Assembly: GCF_001705515.1 (NCBI RefSeq)
Contig: NZ_MDJS01000003.1
Span: 434,001-498,000, forward strand
Length of the DNA: 64,000 bases
From: Mucilaginibacter sp. PPCGB 2223
Lineage (GTDB): Bacteria > Bacteroidota > Bacteroidia > Sphingobacteriales > Sphingobacteriaceae
Reading direction: 5' to 3'
This document shows positions 44,123 to 54,200 of this stretch, piece by piece (position 1 is the stretch's first letter; each line of letters starts with the position of its first letter). The notes under the pieces are model-generated. The model was given only the letters and a program-made list of their open reading frames with translations. It did no database searches and was not told the DNA's origin. The position numbers and the translations under genes are program-made.

Positions 44123-44163
44123 GATTTTCTATTCTCTTGATTCCTGACTCTTGATTCTTGACG

Positions 44164-44928
44164 CTATTTTTTAATGTAGTTATTCAACGTGATATCCGGC
44201 TGCATCTTCAGGCCTTCGATAACCGATTGGGCGTTGATATCCGCTCCCTTTTTATTGGTATGCGTATGCTCATGCGGGAAAAGCGCATAAACAGAGTCGT
44301 GAGGCATCTGATCATATTTCGCCGCTGTAATGCTGTTCATGTCAATAAAAGCCACGCCTTCCTGGTCGGCAATTTGTTTGGCCCATAAGCCATAATCTTT
44401 ATCCGCACGGATAATTTTGCCATCCTTGTCCCACTCGCGGCGCGGTATCATCGATAAGATGATCGGCGTAGCGCCTTTAGCCTTGGTATCGCGCACAAAC
44501 TTGCGCAGGTACCAGCCATAGCTGTGCACAACTTCCTGTGTGCCGTCCTTCCAGGTTAATACTACCGAATCCTGACCTGTACCTTTAAACACGCCACGGT
44601 ACCCTGCTCTGGTCGTATCCGGTTTTGCACCTTCGTTGTGCCCAAATACCATAATCACGTAATCGCCGGGCTTAAGGCTGCTGTTAACTTTATCCCAACG
44701 GCCCTCTTTCACAAAAGTGCGTGTGCTGCGGCCGGCAGTGGCGGCATTAACCAGGCTGATCCTGTCCAGGTCGAGATATTGCCCGATCAGCGAACCCCAG
44801 CCCCACATATCCTTATCGTTATTATGCGTCGTCGAATCGCCGATCAGGTAAAGCGTCGGCTTTTGCTGATACCTGAAGGCCATCGCTATCACTGCAATGG
44901 TGCAGATGGAAATAATGTACTTTTTCAT
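44164..44928 (-). CDS. Rhamnogalacturonan acetylesterase, CE12 family (copy 2)
   Basis: A 254-residue SGNH hydrolase from ATG 44928; the frame continues upstream to 44988, overlapping the GH2 gene, but the signal sequence begins at 44928. Nucleophile Ser32 (IGDST) and an AGRSTRTF block are present. The block III asparagine is Asn98 in GHNE, where GxND is usual. The final block is EHTHTNKKGA, with His223 and Glu220 at the place of the usual Asp. The N-terminal half lacks the insert found in copy 1. Two copies may differ in the position of the acetyl group they remove; that is inference. Confidence 0.85.
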   Translation of the reverse strand: MKKYIISICTIAVIAMAFRYQQKPTLYLIGDSTTHNNDKDMWGWGSLIGQYLDLDRISLVNAATAGRSTRTFVKEGRWDKVNSSLKPGDYVIMVFGHNEGAKPDTTRAGYRGVFKGTGQDSVVLTWKDGTQEVVHSYGWYLRKFVRDTKAKGATPIILSMIPRREWDKDGKIIRADKDYGLWAKQIADQEGVAFIDMNSITAAKYDQMPHDSVYALFPHEHTHTNKKGADINAQSVIEGLKMQPDITLNNYIKK

Positions 44929-44953
44929 TGTTCTTTTTTCTTGACTCTTGATT

Positions 44954-47272
44954 CTATCTGCTTCCCACTTCAACCTCAACCGTACCATCCCCTAATCCCG
45001 GCGATGTAGCTTTGACTGTTATTTTGCCCGAACGTGCATTGCCTTTTATAATAGCAATACATTTGCCTTTATAGCTATGCCTTACCGGCGATGTATATAC
45101 ATCCTGGTTGCCCAGGTCGGCATTGTCGGTAACTGCAATTACACCGGCACCATCAGCGCTGAAAGTGATGATCTTATCTGCCTGCGGGCAGGGCACGCCG
45201 TTGGCATCAACCACGGTGGCGGTTATATAGCTGAGATCGTCCCAACTGTTGGCAATTTTTGCTTTATCAGCAGTTAATATGATCTTAGCCGGTTCGCCTG
45301 CGGTTTTCAGCTCTTCGCTGGTAACCTCTCTGCCTTTATTGCGGCCAACAACTTTGATGATTCCCTTAGCAAAGGTCAGCCCGAAATCAACAGGCGCATC
45401 GTTCGCATTTTTAGGTTTCACGCCAATCGATTTTCCATTTAAAAACAGCTCCACCTCGTCGCAGTTGGTATAAATCTGTACACGGGCATCGTCGTAAGTA
45501 TCAAAGTCGGTCGGCGTCCAGTCGGCTACCATAGGACCAACGCCGGCATTTTCCTGGTGGCGGACAATGTGCACCACCGGTTTATCGCTCCACCAGCTTT
45601 CGCGCTGTAAGGATAGCGGCCTCGTGCCCATTGTACGGTCGAACACGCCTTGCCCGTTCACCACGTTCGGCCAGTCGGCTTCGCCCAGGTAATCCACGCC
45701 TACCCATAAAAATTGTCCGGCCATATACGGGTTATCGCGCAAAGCCAGCCAGGCTTGTTGCGTATGCCCATTCTCTGTACCTATAACTTTCAGGTTAGGA
45801 TGTGCGGTATGCTCGGCAACCAACTCGTTTTCGCGATAGTTCTGGCCAACCACATCCATCTTCTCAACAAAACCATTGCTGTAAACTTTCGACACATTCG
45901 GACGGAACAAGGCCATAGTCACTTCGCGTGTGCCATCGTATTTATGCACGGTATTTTGCAGGTCGGCATATTTTCTAAAACCTGTCGAATCGTTCAGGTT
46001 ATCATGTATTTCGTTACCCACGCTGTAAATCACAATCGACGGGTGGTTGCGGTCGCGCATTACCTGGTCGCGGGTATCGATCAAACCCCACTCCTTAAAA
46101 AAGCGGTTGTATCCGCCTTCACCGTGCTGCTTATTGGCTTCCCAGGTGTCCAGGTTCTCGTCCATCACCAAAAAGCCCATTTTATCGCAAAGGTCCAAAA
46201 ACTCAGGCGCGACCGGGTTGTGTGAGGTACGGATACCGTTCACGCCGATATTCTTTAATATTTCCAAACGGCGCTCCCAGGCACGCAGCGGTACTGCCGC
46301 ACCCAAAGCGCCCGCATCATGGTGCAAACAAACACCTTTGATCATTACTTTTTTACCGTTCAGCAAAAAGCCCTGGTCGGCGGTGAATCTGATATCGCGA
46401 ATGCCGAATGGAGTCGATTGTTTATCGATGGTATTGTAATTGACATTAACAAACGTTTGAGCTTTATATAAAAACGGCTTATTTACATCCCAAAGCGTAG
46501 GTTTAGGTACGACAATATCCTGCTCAAAAGTGAAGCTCTTGCCTGCGGCAATTTGCTGCGTACTTTCGGCCGAAAACCCCGACGAACCGTCCTGGCCAAC
46601 CACACTGGTTTGCAAAACCACTTTTTGTGTTTTATTATCCGAGTTTACCACCGTAGTTTTTACATGTACTGTCGCTTTCGCGGATGATACCTGCGGCGTG
46701 GTAACGAATACGCCCCAATTGTCCACATGTACCAGATCGGTTAAAATTAAATGCACATGGCGGTAAATACCTGCGCCGGTATAATAGCGTGATGCAGGTT
46801 GAGTGGCATTATCCGCACGAACGGCGATCACGTTGCCTTCTTTACCAAAATTTACATGCCCGGTCATATCATACTCAAAACTGATATAGCCATACGGGCG
46901 CTTACCCAGGTGATAGCCATTGATCCACACATCACTATTGGCCATTACGCCATCAAACTCAATGTAAACTTTCTTTTTGGCGTCGGCCTCGTTAAGGGTA
47001 AAGTGCTTGCGGTACCAGCCTATGCCCGAAGGCATATAACCACCGCCACGGCCGGTTGGGTTATTTTGGTTGGCACTGCCTAAAATGCTCCAATCGTGCG
47101 GCACATCCACCGCTTTCCATTTCGAGTCATCGAAACCGGTTTTATCCGCGCCGCTGGCATCGCTCTGTTCGAAGACCCAGCCCCTGTCGAATAACTGGGT
47201 TTGTCGTTGTGCACGGGCGGTATTCAACGCTAAGGCTGCTGTAATTAATAATAGTATTTGTTTGGTCTTCAT
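44954..47272 (-). CDS. GH2 beta-galactosidase-type enzyme
   Basis: A secreted 772-residue exo-glycosidase (signal cleaved after NTARA). The jelly-roll sugar-binding domain is at about 25-180 and the immunoglobulin-like domain at about 180-295. The TIM barrel starts at about 300, with general acid/base Glu421 (SVGNEI) and nucleophile Glu500 (VIGTENGH). C-terminal beta domains follow, including one close to DUF4982. Substrates of GH2 include beta-galactosides, glucuronides and mannosides; in this locus, galactan or galactose side chains are likely. It is followed by a CE12 gene and preceded by another GH2-type gene. Confidence 0.88.
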   Translation of the reverse strand: MKTKQILLLITAALALNTARAQRQTQLFDRGWVFEQSDASGADKTGFDDSKWKAVDVPHDWSILGSANQNNPTGRGGGYMPSGIGWYRKHFTLNEADAKKKVYIEFDGVMANSDVWINGYHLGKRPYGYISFEYDMTGHVNFGKEGNVIAVRADNATQPASRYYTGAGIYRHVHLILTDLVHVDNWGVFVTTPQVSSAKATVHVKTTVVNSDNKTQKVVLQTSVVGQDGSSGFSAESTQQIAAGKSFTFEQDIVVPKPTLWDVNKPFLYKAQTFVNVNYNTIDKQSTPFGIRDIRFTADQGFLLNGKKVMIKGVCLHHDAGALGAAVPLRAWERRLEILKNIGVNGIRTSHNPVAPEFLDLCDKMGFLVMDENLDTWEANKQHGEGGYNRFFKEWGLIDTRDQVMRDRNHPSIVIYSVGNEIHDNLNDSTGFRKYADLQNTVHKYDGTREVTMALFRPNVSKVYSNGFVEKMDVVGQNYRENELVAEHTAHPNLKVIGTENGHTQQAWLALRDNPYMAGQFLWVGVDYLGEADWPNVVNGQGVFDRTMGTRPLSLQRESWWSDKPVVHIVRHQENAGVGPMVADWTPTDFDTYDDARVQIYTNCDEVELFLNGKSIGVKPKNANDAPVDFGLTFAKGIIKVVGRNKGREVTSEELKTAGEPAKIILTADKAKIANSWDDLSYITATVVDANGVPCPQADKIITFSADGAGVIAVTDNADLGNQDVYTSPVRHSYKGKCIAIIKGNARSGKITVKATSPGLGDGTVEVEVGSR

Positions 47273-47286
47273 ATCTTATAAAACTA

Positions 47287-47325
47287 TGTCATTTGCACAT
47301 CTGCACATTTACGCATTTGCACATT
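47287..47325. repeat. Short repeat of the gcacatctgcacat family
   Basis: Between two GH2-type genes, gcacatctgcacat and tgcacatt units recur within 39 bases. They are the reverse complement of the repeat at 32625-32660. Confidence 0.6.
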
Positions 47326-47327
47326 CA

Positions 47328-50264
47328 TTATGGCTTCCTCGGCTTAGGTTTCAACTCATCCGGGCTATCCTTAGTATAAGTATTGAACGGCTCCTTAGTC
47401 GGCGTCTCAAAAATATCTTTTACCACGGCCAGGTCAACGCTATACGCCGGGTTGAACTTGTCGCTTGCCATATAATTCTGCAAACTCGCAAACAACTGTT
47501 TAGCGGCCGGATGGTTACCCTCAATAGCTGGCGACAGATCAGCGCTCGAAACTATCAGCTTACCCTTGCCTACTTTAGCCTCAAACACCAAAGCCAAACG
47601 CCGGTTCAAAAACCAGGTATCGATCGGCTGGATGATCGGCTTAAATCCTTTCGGGAAATCTTCGAGCAGCATCACCTGCGCTTTATTCACGATATCGAAC
47701 CATTGCAGATCGCTGTGGTAATCGGTCGGGAAATCGGCAAAGGCGGCACTCTTCGGGTCGCACAAAATACCCAGCGTATGCGGCGGGCGCATTTTAAACC
47801 ACGATGTGTTCCAAAAAACCGGTGTAAAATATTCAACCACTTCTTTGCCTTTAACAACTTTTCCCGCTGCGTTCAAAAACACTTTACCGCCATTGTTCAG
47901 CACATCTTCGGCTTGTTTATCCAGCGTAGTGGTATAATAAACGTCTGTTTTAGGTGTGGCCTGCGCCGATGGGTACACCCAGAAATCCCAGTCGTTGGCA
48001 TATTTGGTACCGTCAACGGTTACTTCAAGGTTCAGTTTGGATGCTTTGGTAACCCCGCTTAGCGCGAAACTGATATTACTTACCGGCAGGCAATTGCCAA
48101 TCGGGTACTCTTTGTTATCCGTTTTTCCATCGGCCAGTACTTTGCCTTGTTCATCACGTATCTTCCAACTGATTTGCGCTTTCAGTGGAGCCGCTCCGTA
48201 ATTATATAATTCAGTGCTTGCAGTAAAAGTCTCGTTATTATTGTAAACAAACTTAGGTATCCGCGCCAACGGTACCACCGAGTTACAAAAGCGGCTGAAC
48301 TGCTGCGGCGTGATATAACCCTTCTCATCCCAAAAGGCACTCAATACGCCTACCAGCGCCGTTCCCTGGCCAGGATAATCATTCAGCGACAACATCTGGA
48401 AACCGCCCATACCCGGTGTGCGCAATTCTTTTTCAATCTCCATCTTATAGCACAAAGCCTGCAATTTGCCCGACGCCATCAAAAACTGTTCTCCCTGGTC
48501 GGCCATGCTATGGTCGGCCAGGTCTTCCTGGAATAATTCAAAGTTTTTGGCTTTATAAACGCCGGTGTATTTTTTGATCTCCTTAAAATCCGGGAATACA
48601 CACCACTGCCCCATCTCGTGCACCACAAAAGGTACATTGAAAGCTTCTATCCCGCTGCGAAAGTCATCCATCGATTCGGGCAGCCCTTTCCAGCTTAAAC
48701 CGCGCACCGCGCCGGCACGGACCATATACTCATTCTCTTTAATCACCGGCCAACTGCCGCCAACAGCAGCGCCAGTATATATCCGGCGGCTATCTTTAGC
48801 CTTCCAATAATTTACAAACTTGCCCAAATACTCTTCCTGCCTGCCGCGGGGTTCGTTACCGTAAGCCATCATACAAAACGAGGCATAATTACCGTAAGCC
48901 TTGGCCATGCGGTTGGTCTCATCGTAAATAAACTGATCGATCGGTTTTTTATCGCCGATAGACGTACCGTGATTGGCCCAGCTCGGCCCTTCAACATGCA
49001 GGTAAAAACCGGCTTTATCGGCCGCAATAAAAGCGGCTTCGGGCGGGCACCACGAGTGGAAACGCATGTGGTTTAAGCCGTGCTCCTTACATATTCTGAA
49101 AATCCTGTCCCAGGCTGCAACATCCATGGCAGGATATCCTGTTAGCGGGAACTCGCAGTTGTTTACCGTGCCGCGTAAAAACACCGGCCGGCCATTTATC
49201 TGCAATTGCTTGCCCACGGCTTTAAACTCACGCATGCCAAACTGCACCTGCTTTACCGCATTGCTGCCTTTGGTACTTATTTTTACGGTGAGCATGTATA
49301 AGGCCGGGTTAAACTCGTCCCACGTTAAAATTTTATTACCCATCGGCAGGTCGACATCCAGTTCAGCACGCCCTTCGGCAATCAGCAGGTTTTTGGTTAC
49401 CGGTGCAATCTGGATAAGCTCGCTTGTATTGAAGCTTTTTGCCGATAAGGTTACCGTGCTCACTACCGGCTTATTGATGTTCTGGTAACCTATGGAGAGT
49501 TTGATATGTGCAACCTTCTTTTTGAGATCAGGATAAACCTGCAAATCGTTAAAATAGATATCCGATTCTTTAGTAAGCGTTATTTTGCCCACCACCCCAT
49601 TCCAGTTGCCCTGGGTATGATCCGTCAAACTATGCGAGTCCTGCCCAACGTTGATATCCTTTATCCGGTTATCGATGCGTAAAGTGATGGTATGTTTCCC
49701 CGGAACAATACCTGCACCAAGGTAAAAATTCTGGGAAACAACCATCGTGTTCTGAATATCCATCTGTATACCGTCGAACCAAACCGTAGTCTCCGTATGC
49801 GGGCGCTCCAGATTAAGCATCAGGGTGCACCCTTTCCAGTTTGCCGGGATGATCACATCTTTTTGATACCATGCCGCGCCCACGTAATGTTTGGGCGGCG
49901 TTAGCCAGAAAGGTATTTTGATATTGCCCGGTTGCCGGTATTTAGCCAGGCGCGGATTGTAATACCACGAACTATCATAAATGCTGCCCGTCCATTTGGT
50001 TTTGAGTGTAATGTCGTTCCCTTTCAGGTTCCCGGCCATTGAGCCGGGCAGGTGTATATGATCGTTGAGCGTTTTACCAAACCATTTTTCGGCCACGCCT
50101 TTATCCAGTGAGTCGATCTGGAAGCGCCACTCACCGGCCAGCGATATCTGGTTCGGATCGTCTTTTTGAAAACCGGATAACAAAATTGTTACGCCGAAGG
50201 CCAGTAATACGGTACTTATTATCCGTGCTAAATGAGCACTAAATTTCGGGTTCCGATGTTTCAT
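47328..50264 (-). CDS. Large GH2-type glycosidase, uncertain specificity
   Basis: A 978-residue protein with an N-terminal hydrophobic helix (about residues 16-31) as signal. A GH2 sugar-binding domain (SLAGEWRFQID at 41-51, YVGAAWYQKDVIIP near 127) leads to an Ig-like domain and a TIM barrel. The likely acid/base is Glu471 (AYGNEPRG) and the nucleophile Glu550 (VVHEMGQW). The catalytic order is GH2-like, but the surrounding motifs, for example MRFHSWCPPEAAF, differ from the classic beta-galactosidases. The C-terminal 300 residues are beta-rich and may bind carbohydrate. The substrate is unknown; the cluster suggests rhamnogalacturonan side chains. Confidence 0.75.
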   Translation of the reverse strand: MKHRNPKFSAHLARIISTVLLAFGVTILLSGFQKDDPNQISLAGEWRFQIDSLDKGVAEKWFGKTLNDHIHLPGSMAGNLKGNDITLKTKWTGSIYDSSWYYNPRLAKYRQPGNIKIPFWLTPPKHYVGAAWYQKDVIIPANWKGCTLMLNLERPHTETTVWFDGIQMDIQNTMVVSQNFYLGAGIVPGKHTITLRIDNRIKDINVGQDSHSLTDHTQGNWNGVVGKITLTKESDIYFNDLQVYPDLKKKVAHIKLSIGYQNINKPVVSTVTLSAKSFNTSELIQIAPVTKNLLIAEGRAELDVDLPMGNKILTWDEFNPALYMLTVKISTKGSNAVKQVQFGMREFKAVGKQLQINGRPVFLRGTVNNCEFPLTGYPAMDVAAWDRIFRICKEHGLNHMRFHSWCPPEAAFIAADKAGFYLHVEGPSWANHGTSIGDKKPIDQFIYDETNRMAKAYGNYASFCMMAYGNEPRGRQEEYLGKFVNYWKAKDSRRIYTGAAVGGSWPVIKENEYMVRAGAVRGLSWKGLPESMDDFRSGIEAFNVPFVVHEMGQWCVFPDFKEIKKYTGVYKAKNFELFQEDLADHSMADQGEQFLMASGKLQALCYKMEIEKELRTPGMGGFQMLSLNDYPGQGTALVGVLSAFWDEKGYITPQQFSRFCNSVVPLARIPKFVYNNNETFTASTELYNYGAAPLKAQISWKIRDEQGKVLADGKTDNKEYPIGNCLPVSNISFALSGVTKASKLNLEVTVDGTKYANDWDFWVYPSAQATPKTDVYYTTTLDKQAEDVLNNGGKVFLNAAGKVVKGKEVVEYFTPVFWNTSWFKMRPPHTLGILCDPKSAAFADFPTDYHSDLQWFDIVNKAQVMLLEDFPKGFKPIIQPIDTWFLNRRLALVFEAKVGKGKLIVSSADLSPAIEGNHPAAKQLFASLQNYMASDKFNPAYSVDLAVVKDIFETPTKEPFNTYTKDSPDELKPKPRKP

Positions 50265-50509
50265 TAGCCTCTGTTTGTTTTAAACAAGTTATGGTAATTA
50301 AACCGCAGGCCGGGTATATTCAATAAAAAAGTGCTAAAACGATCTGATACAGGTTTTTTACAGGGCATAATTTATAATTGGTTTGTTGGCAGCAGCGCGG
50401 GGCCTGCTAAATATTCAACTATTTTAGTACTTCTATTTTTGATGGGCAACCTGTGGTGTCCTGCTTTTGGGTTAAAAAATTGCCTATATTCACCATTTCA
50501 AAAATAGCG

Positions 50510-51259
50510 ATGCACCAACCCACCACACAACCCACTGAGCCACAATTTAAAGCAAAATATGGTATTGATGCCCCCGGCGTGATCCGTAACCTATTTTTTG
50601 GTGGAATTGCTTTTGCGGCGATCCCGATTTTCTTTCCGCTGGTTAAAATAGGCAATGTGGACATTGATACCCATGGTTTGTACTGGAGTGCCGGTGGCTG
50701 TGCGCTGGGCGGCGTGCTCATGTTACTGTATTCCCTGTTTGGTAAATTTAAACACCGCGACCGTATGCTGCGCCTTGCGGGCGAATGGGCGGGCGACGAG
50801 CAGGTTTTGGATGTGGGTACCGGTCGGGGTTTGTTGATGATAGGCGCGGCAAAAAAGTTGACCACCGGCAAAGCTACAGGAATCGACATTTGGAATGCTG
50901 AGGACCTGAGCGGCAACAACGTACAACATGCCATGAACAACATCATTGCCGAAGGCGTTTACGCAAAGACCGAGATATTAAACGAGAATGCAATGAATAT
51001 GAGCTTCGCAGATAATTCGTTCGATGTGATACTCACCAACCAGGTCATCCACAATATTTATAATAAAGAAGGCCGCAAAAAAGCCTGCCTCGAAATTGCC
51101 CGCGTTTTAAAACCCGGTGGCGTTGCCGTGATATCCGATTTCAGGCACATGAAGGAGTATAAAAAAACCTTTGATGAACTTGGCCTCGAAACCAGAATGC
51201 ACCCGGCCGATTATTTAACTACTTTTCCGGCGCTGGATATCCTGCTAGTACACAAGTAG
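50510..51259 (+). CDS. Membrane-associated SAM-dependent methyltransferase
   Basis: A 249-residue protein from ATG 50510; the frame opens at 50453, but the upstream codons are probably leader. It has two N-terminal hydrophobic helices (about residues 27-45 and 57-75). A class I methyltransferase domain follows, with SAM motif I VLDVGTGRGLL, GIDIW after it, and the later ARVLKPGGVAVISDF. It probably acts at the membrane on a small hydrophobic substrate. It is the only plus-strand gene within the pectin cluster, and its stop (51257-51259) directly abuts the convergent DUF4450 gene's stop. Confidence 0.8.
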   Translation: MHQPTTQPTEPQFKAKYGIDAPGVIRNLFFGGIAFAAIPIFFPLVKIGNVDIDTHGLYWSAGGCALGGVLMLLYSLFGKFKHRDRMLRLAGEWAGDEQVLDVGTGRGLLMIGAAKKLTTGKATGIDIWNAEDLSGNNVQHAMNNIIAEGVYAKTEILNENAMNMSFADNSFDVILTNQVIHNIYNKEGRKKACLEIARVLKPGGVAVISDFRHMKEYKKTFDELGLETRMHPADYLTTFPALDILLVHK

Positions 51260-54200
51260 TTATTCGCGTGCCAGCGTTATGCTCATTAAGCCTATCACCA
51301 CATCGTTGGCAATGGTTTTCAGGGTGATACTTTTTAAGGTTTTCGATGGATTTAACGGCATATCCAGCACCGTTGCGGCACCGCCGTCGATATACTGTAT
51401 CTTACCATTAAACCGGGCTTTCGATTGTTCGGCAGAAAATATCTCCCCGGTTTTAAGGTGAATACGTATAGGCCGCACCTGCTTCAACGAGAATGCAAAT
51501 CCGTCGTCATAATAATCTTTCTCTATCGGCCACCAGGTTTCGGGGTTGCGCAGTTGCAGTATATCCCGGGTGCCGTCGGTATAGTTAACCACTAAAGCGC
51601 CGTTTTCCATCTGGCTCTGCATCGGGTTGGTCGATCCCGCCATCAAAAACCAGGCGTGGCTGGCCTTGTCTTGCAGTGGTATTGATTTTTCGTGCGGGTA
51701 ATTATCCCATTGCGAGGTGAACATAATATTGTTTGCCGTGGTGGTTCCCGGCGTGGCGAAGGTGATACCTTGCGGTAACGTAATCACGTTTTTATCCCCG
51801 GCAAGTTTTCGTAACCCGCTATCATCAATCACATGTGTTTCGTTATAACCAGTCCACTCGCCCACGCCCTGCCACGGTAGCTGCAAGGTAGTCGCCTGTG
51901 GCCTCGGGCTTAAATACCTGTTCTTAAATATCTGGGTAACCTTATCGTTAAAGAATGCGGACAGGTCAATATTCTCCAGTTTGCCATGCGTTGTAACATC
52001 CCAGTCAGCAATAGCCCCGGTTTCCGTTTTACCGTCCGGCAGAGTGATATTTACCGCGTTGGTCCCGGTTACCAGTTTACCTTTAGGAATGATTATCAGA
52101 TCTGATGTTTTGCCTTGCGGGATATTTACAGTAGGGGTAAAACCATTCACATCAACTGTAACCTGTAGTTCTGCATCGGTATTATTGCGTAACCTGAAAG
52201 CATCATTGTTTTCCTTAGGTCCGTTGGCCGGTATTATCGTCATCGGCTCTTCAACCTTAAAACACAGTGGCATCCACCAGTTTAACGCACCCTGGCTTAA
52301 TTGCACAAAAGCAGTATGTTCGCCTTCACTATTATTTATTTTTGCTGTGACGGTACCCTTGGTGGTTTTGACATTGCTTAACACCTGTTGCGGGTCGTAT
52401 ACGCTAATTACAGTTGCTCCTTTAATATTTTCGTTCAGCACACCGCCAATGGCATAAGTTTTTTCGGCCGATGGCAACGCCGGTTTCTCGCCCTGCCATT
52501 CTATCATAATGACATACTTTTCGGCGGCAGGAGCATCAATTTCAATTACCGGTTTCCCGACAGCTTGCGGCAGGTTTTTCCATACTACCGGTTTACCGTT
52601 TACAGTTGCGTTTTTAGGTTGCCCCTGTGCAAGCGTTTCAAATTTGAGGTTCAGCCTTTTCGGGAAGCTTTGCACCAGCGTATAGGTATCCACCCATCCG
52701 TTTCGTTTAAAATCGAAGCTGATGTCAGGCGTACTGAACGAGGCATAATTCCATTCGCCCGGTAATCCCGGCCGTATAGTGAAGCTGTTATGCAAAGCAT
52801 CAGGCACAACACCGAACAACCCTTCAACCAAAGCCCTCGAGAACATACCTATCCCGTCGGCAAAATCGCGGTAACGCTCCCTATCGCTGTAATACGATAT
52901 CTGCACAAAATTACCCGGACTGCCACCCAGATACATCGAGGCCAGTATTTCGCTCTTGAACAGTTTAAAAGCCTCGTCGGTGCGGCCGGCCTGGTAGTTA
53001 GCCAGTATTGCGTGCATCGATTCGCCTAAAGCCACATCATTCAGCGACCAGGTATAAGGCATCCAGTTCGTGGTCGAAATGGTATAATAACCCTTATCAT
53101 CCAGCCCTTTCGCCCTTACGGGGATATGCGGTATCTCGTTATCAATGTAGCGCACACTTTGATACGCCTGGAAAAGGTTCATCGTTTCCGAATCCATACT
53201 GTGGTAGATGGTCCATATCCCGGGCTGTGTATGCAGCAGCCGATTACCGAGGGCATCCTTAAATTCGGCAAAAACACCTTTATCCTGCATCCATAAAACC
53301 TTGTTCATGGCAGTCAGTATTTTCTCTGCTTCCGCACGATATGGCTTCGGGTCTTCGTCTAAAACCGAAGCTATCTCAGCTGCCTGTTTAAATGCGTAGT
53401 AATTATATGCCGATGAATGCGCCACCCCGCCGCCGCTGTACTGCAAGGCATCGCTGGCCCAGATGGCAGCGTAGGCATCATAAAGGCCGTCGCGATCGGG
53501 ATCAAAATTGCGGGTTTCCCACGCCAGATGGCGTTTAACCACCGGCCAGGTTTGTTTCAGGAAATCGACGTCGCCCGTCCAGTTGTAGTGTCTCAGCAGC
53601 TCATCGATATAAGGCATGTTCATATCATAATGATGGGCCGAAGGTTTCTCGCCATTGGGGTTGCGGGTGATATAACCGCTGGTGAACATGCCCACACCTA
53701 TCTTTTCGAGGCTACGGGCCAGATGCGTGGCCGAATCGGCAACAACCGGGCCGGTGGCTGGTTCGGTGAGTTGCGATTTGGCATAAGCTTCAAAATGTGT
53801 CTTTGCCCTGTCGTGCCAGCCCAGTTCGTCGCCCGCGTAAGGGCCGCGCCAGCCGTTAAGCCGCATGCGCCAGCCTATCGAACCATGTAAAAAAGTAGGC
53901 GACTCCCATATCGCATCGGCAGCAATGCCCAGGGCACCGCCAACGGTGTTGATGTAAGGATCGGGAGTTTTTATTTTTATGCGGCTGGCTAATTTCAACC
54001 TTGCCGTTTCGGCCAGTTCAAACGCTTTAGGCAGATCGCTATAAGCCATAGCCGGTTTTGTCGCCGGGTTATGTATCGCAAAATAATAGTCGTTATTATC
54101 GATAATTTTCAATGCTCCGCCAAGCACCGGGGCTTTATCGGGTACAGAGTTATACAATTCCGATGGCGAACCCAGCTTGCCTGCATCGCCAATTTTCAAT

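Noticed and set aside
47070..48062. 330-codon open frame on the plus strand
   Set aside because: It is antisense to two well-supported GH2-type genes and crosses the gap between them. It has no signal or domain, and its length follows from the GC bias of the coding strand.
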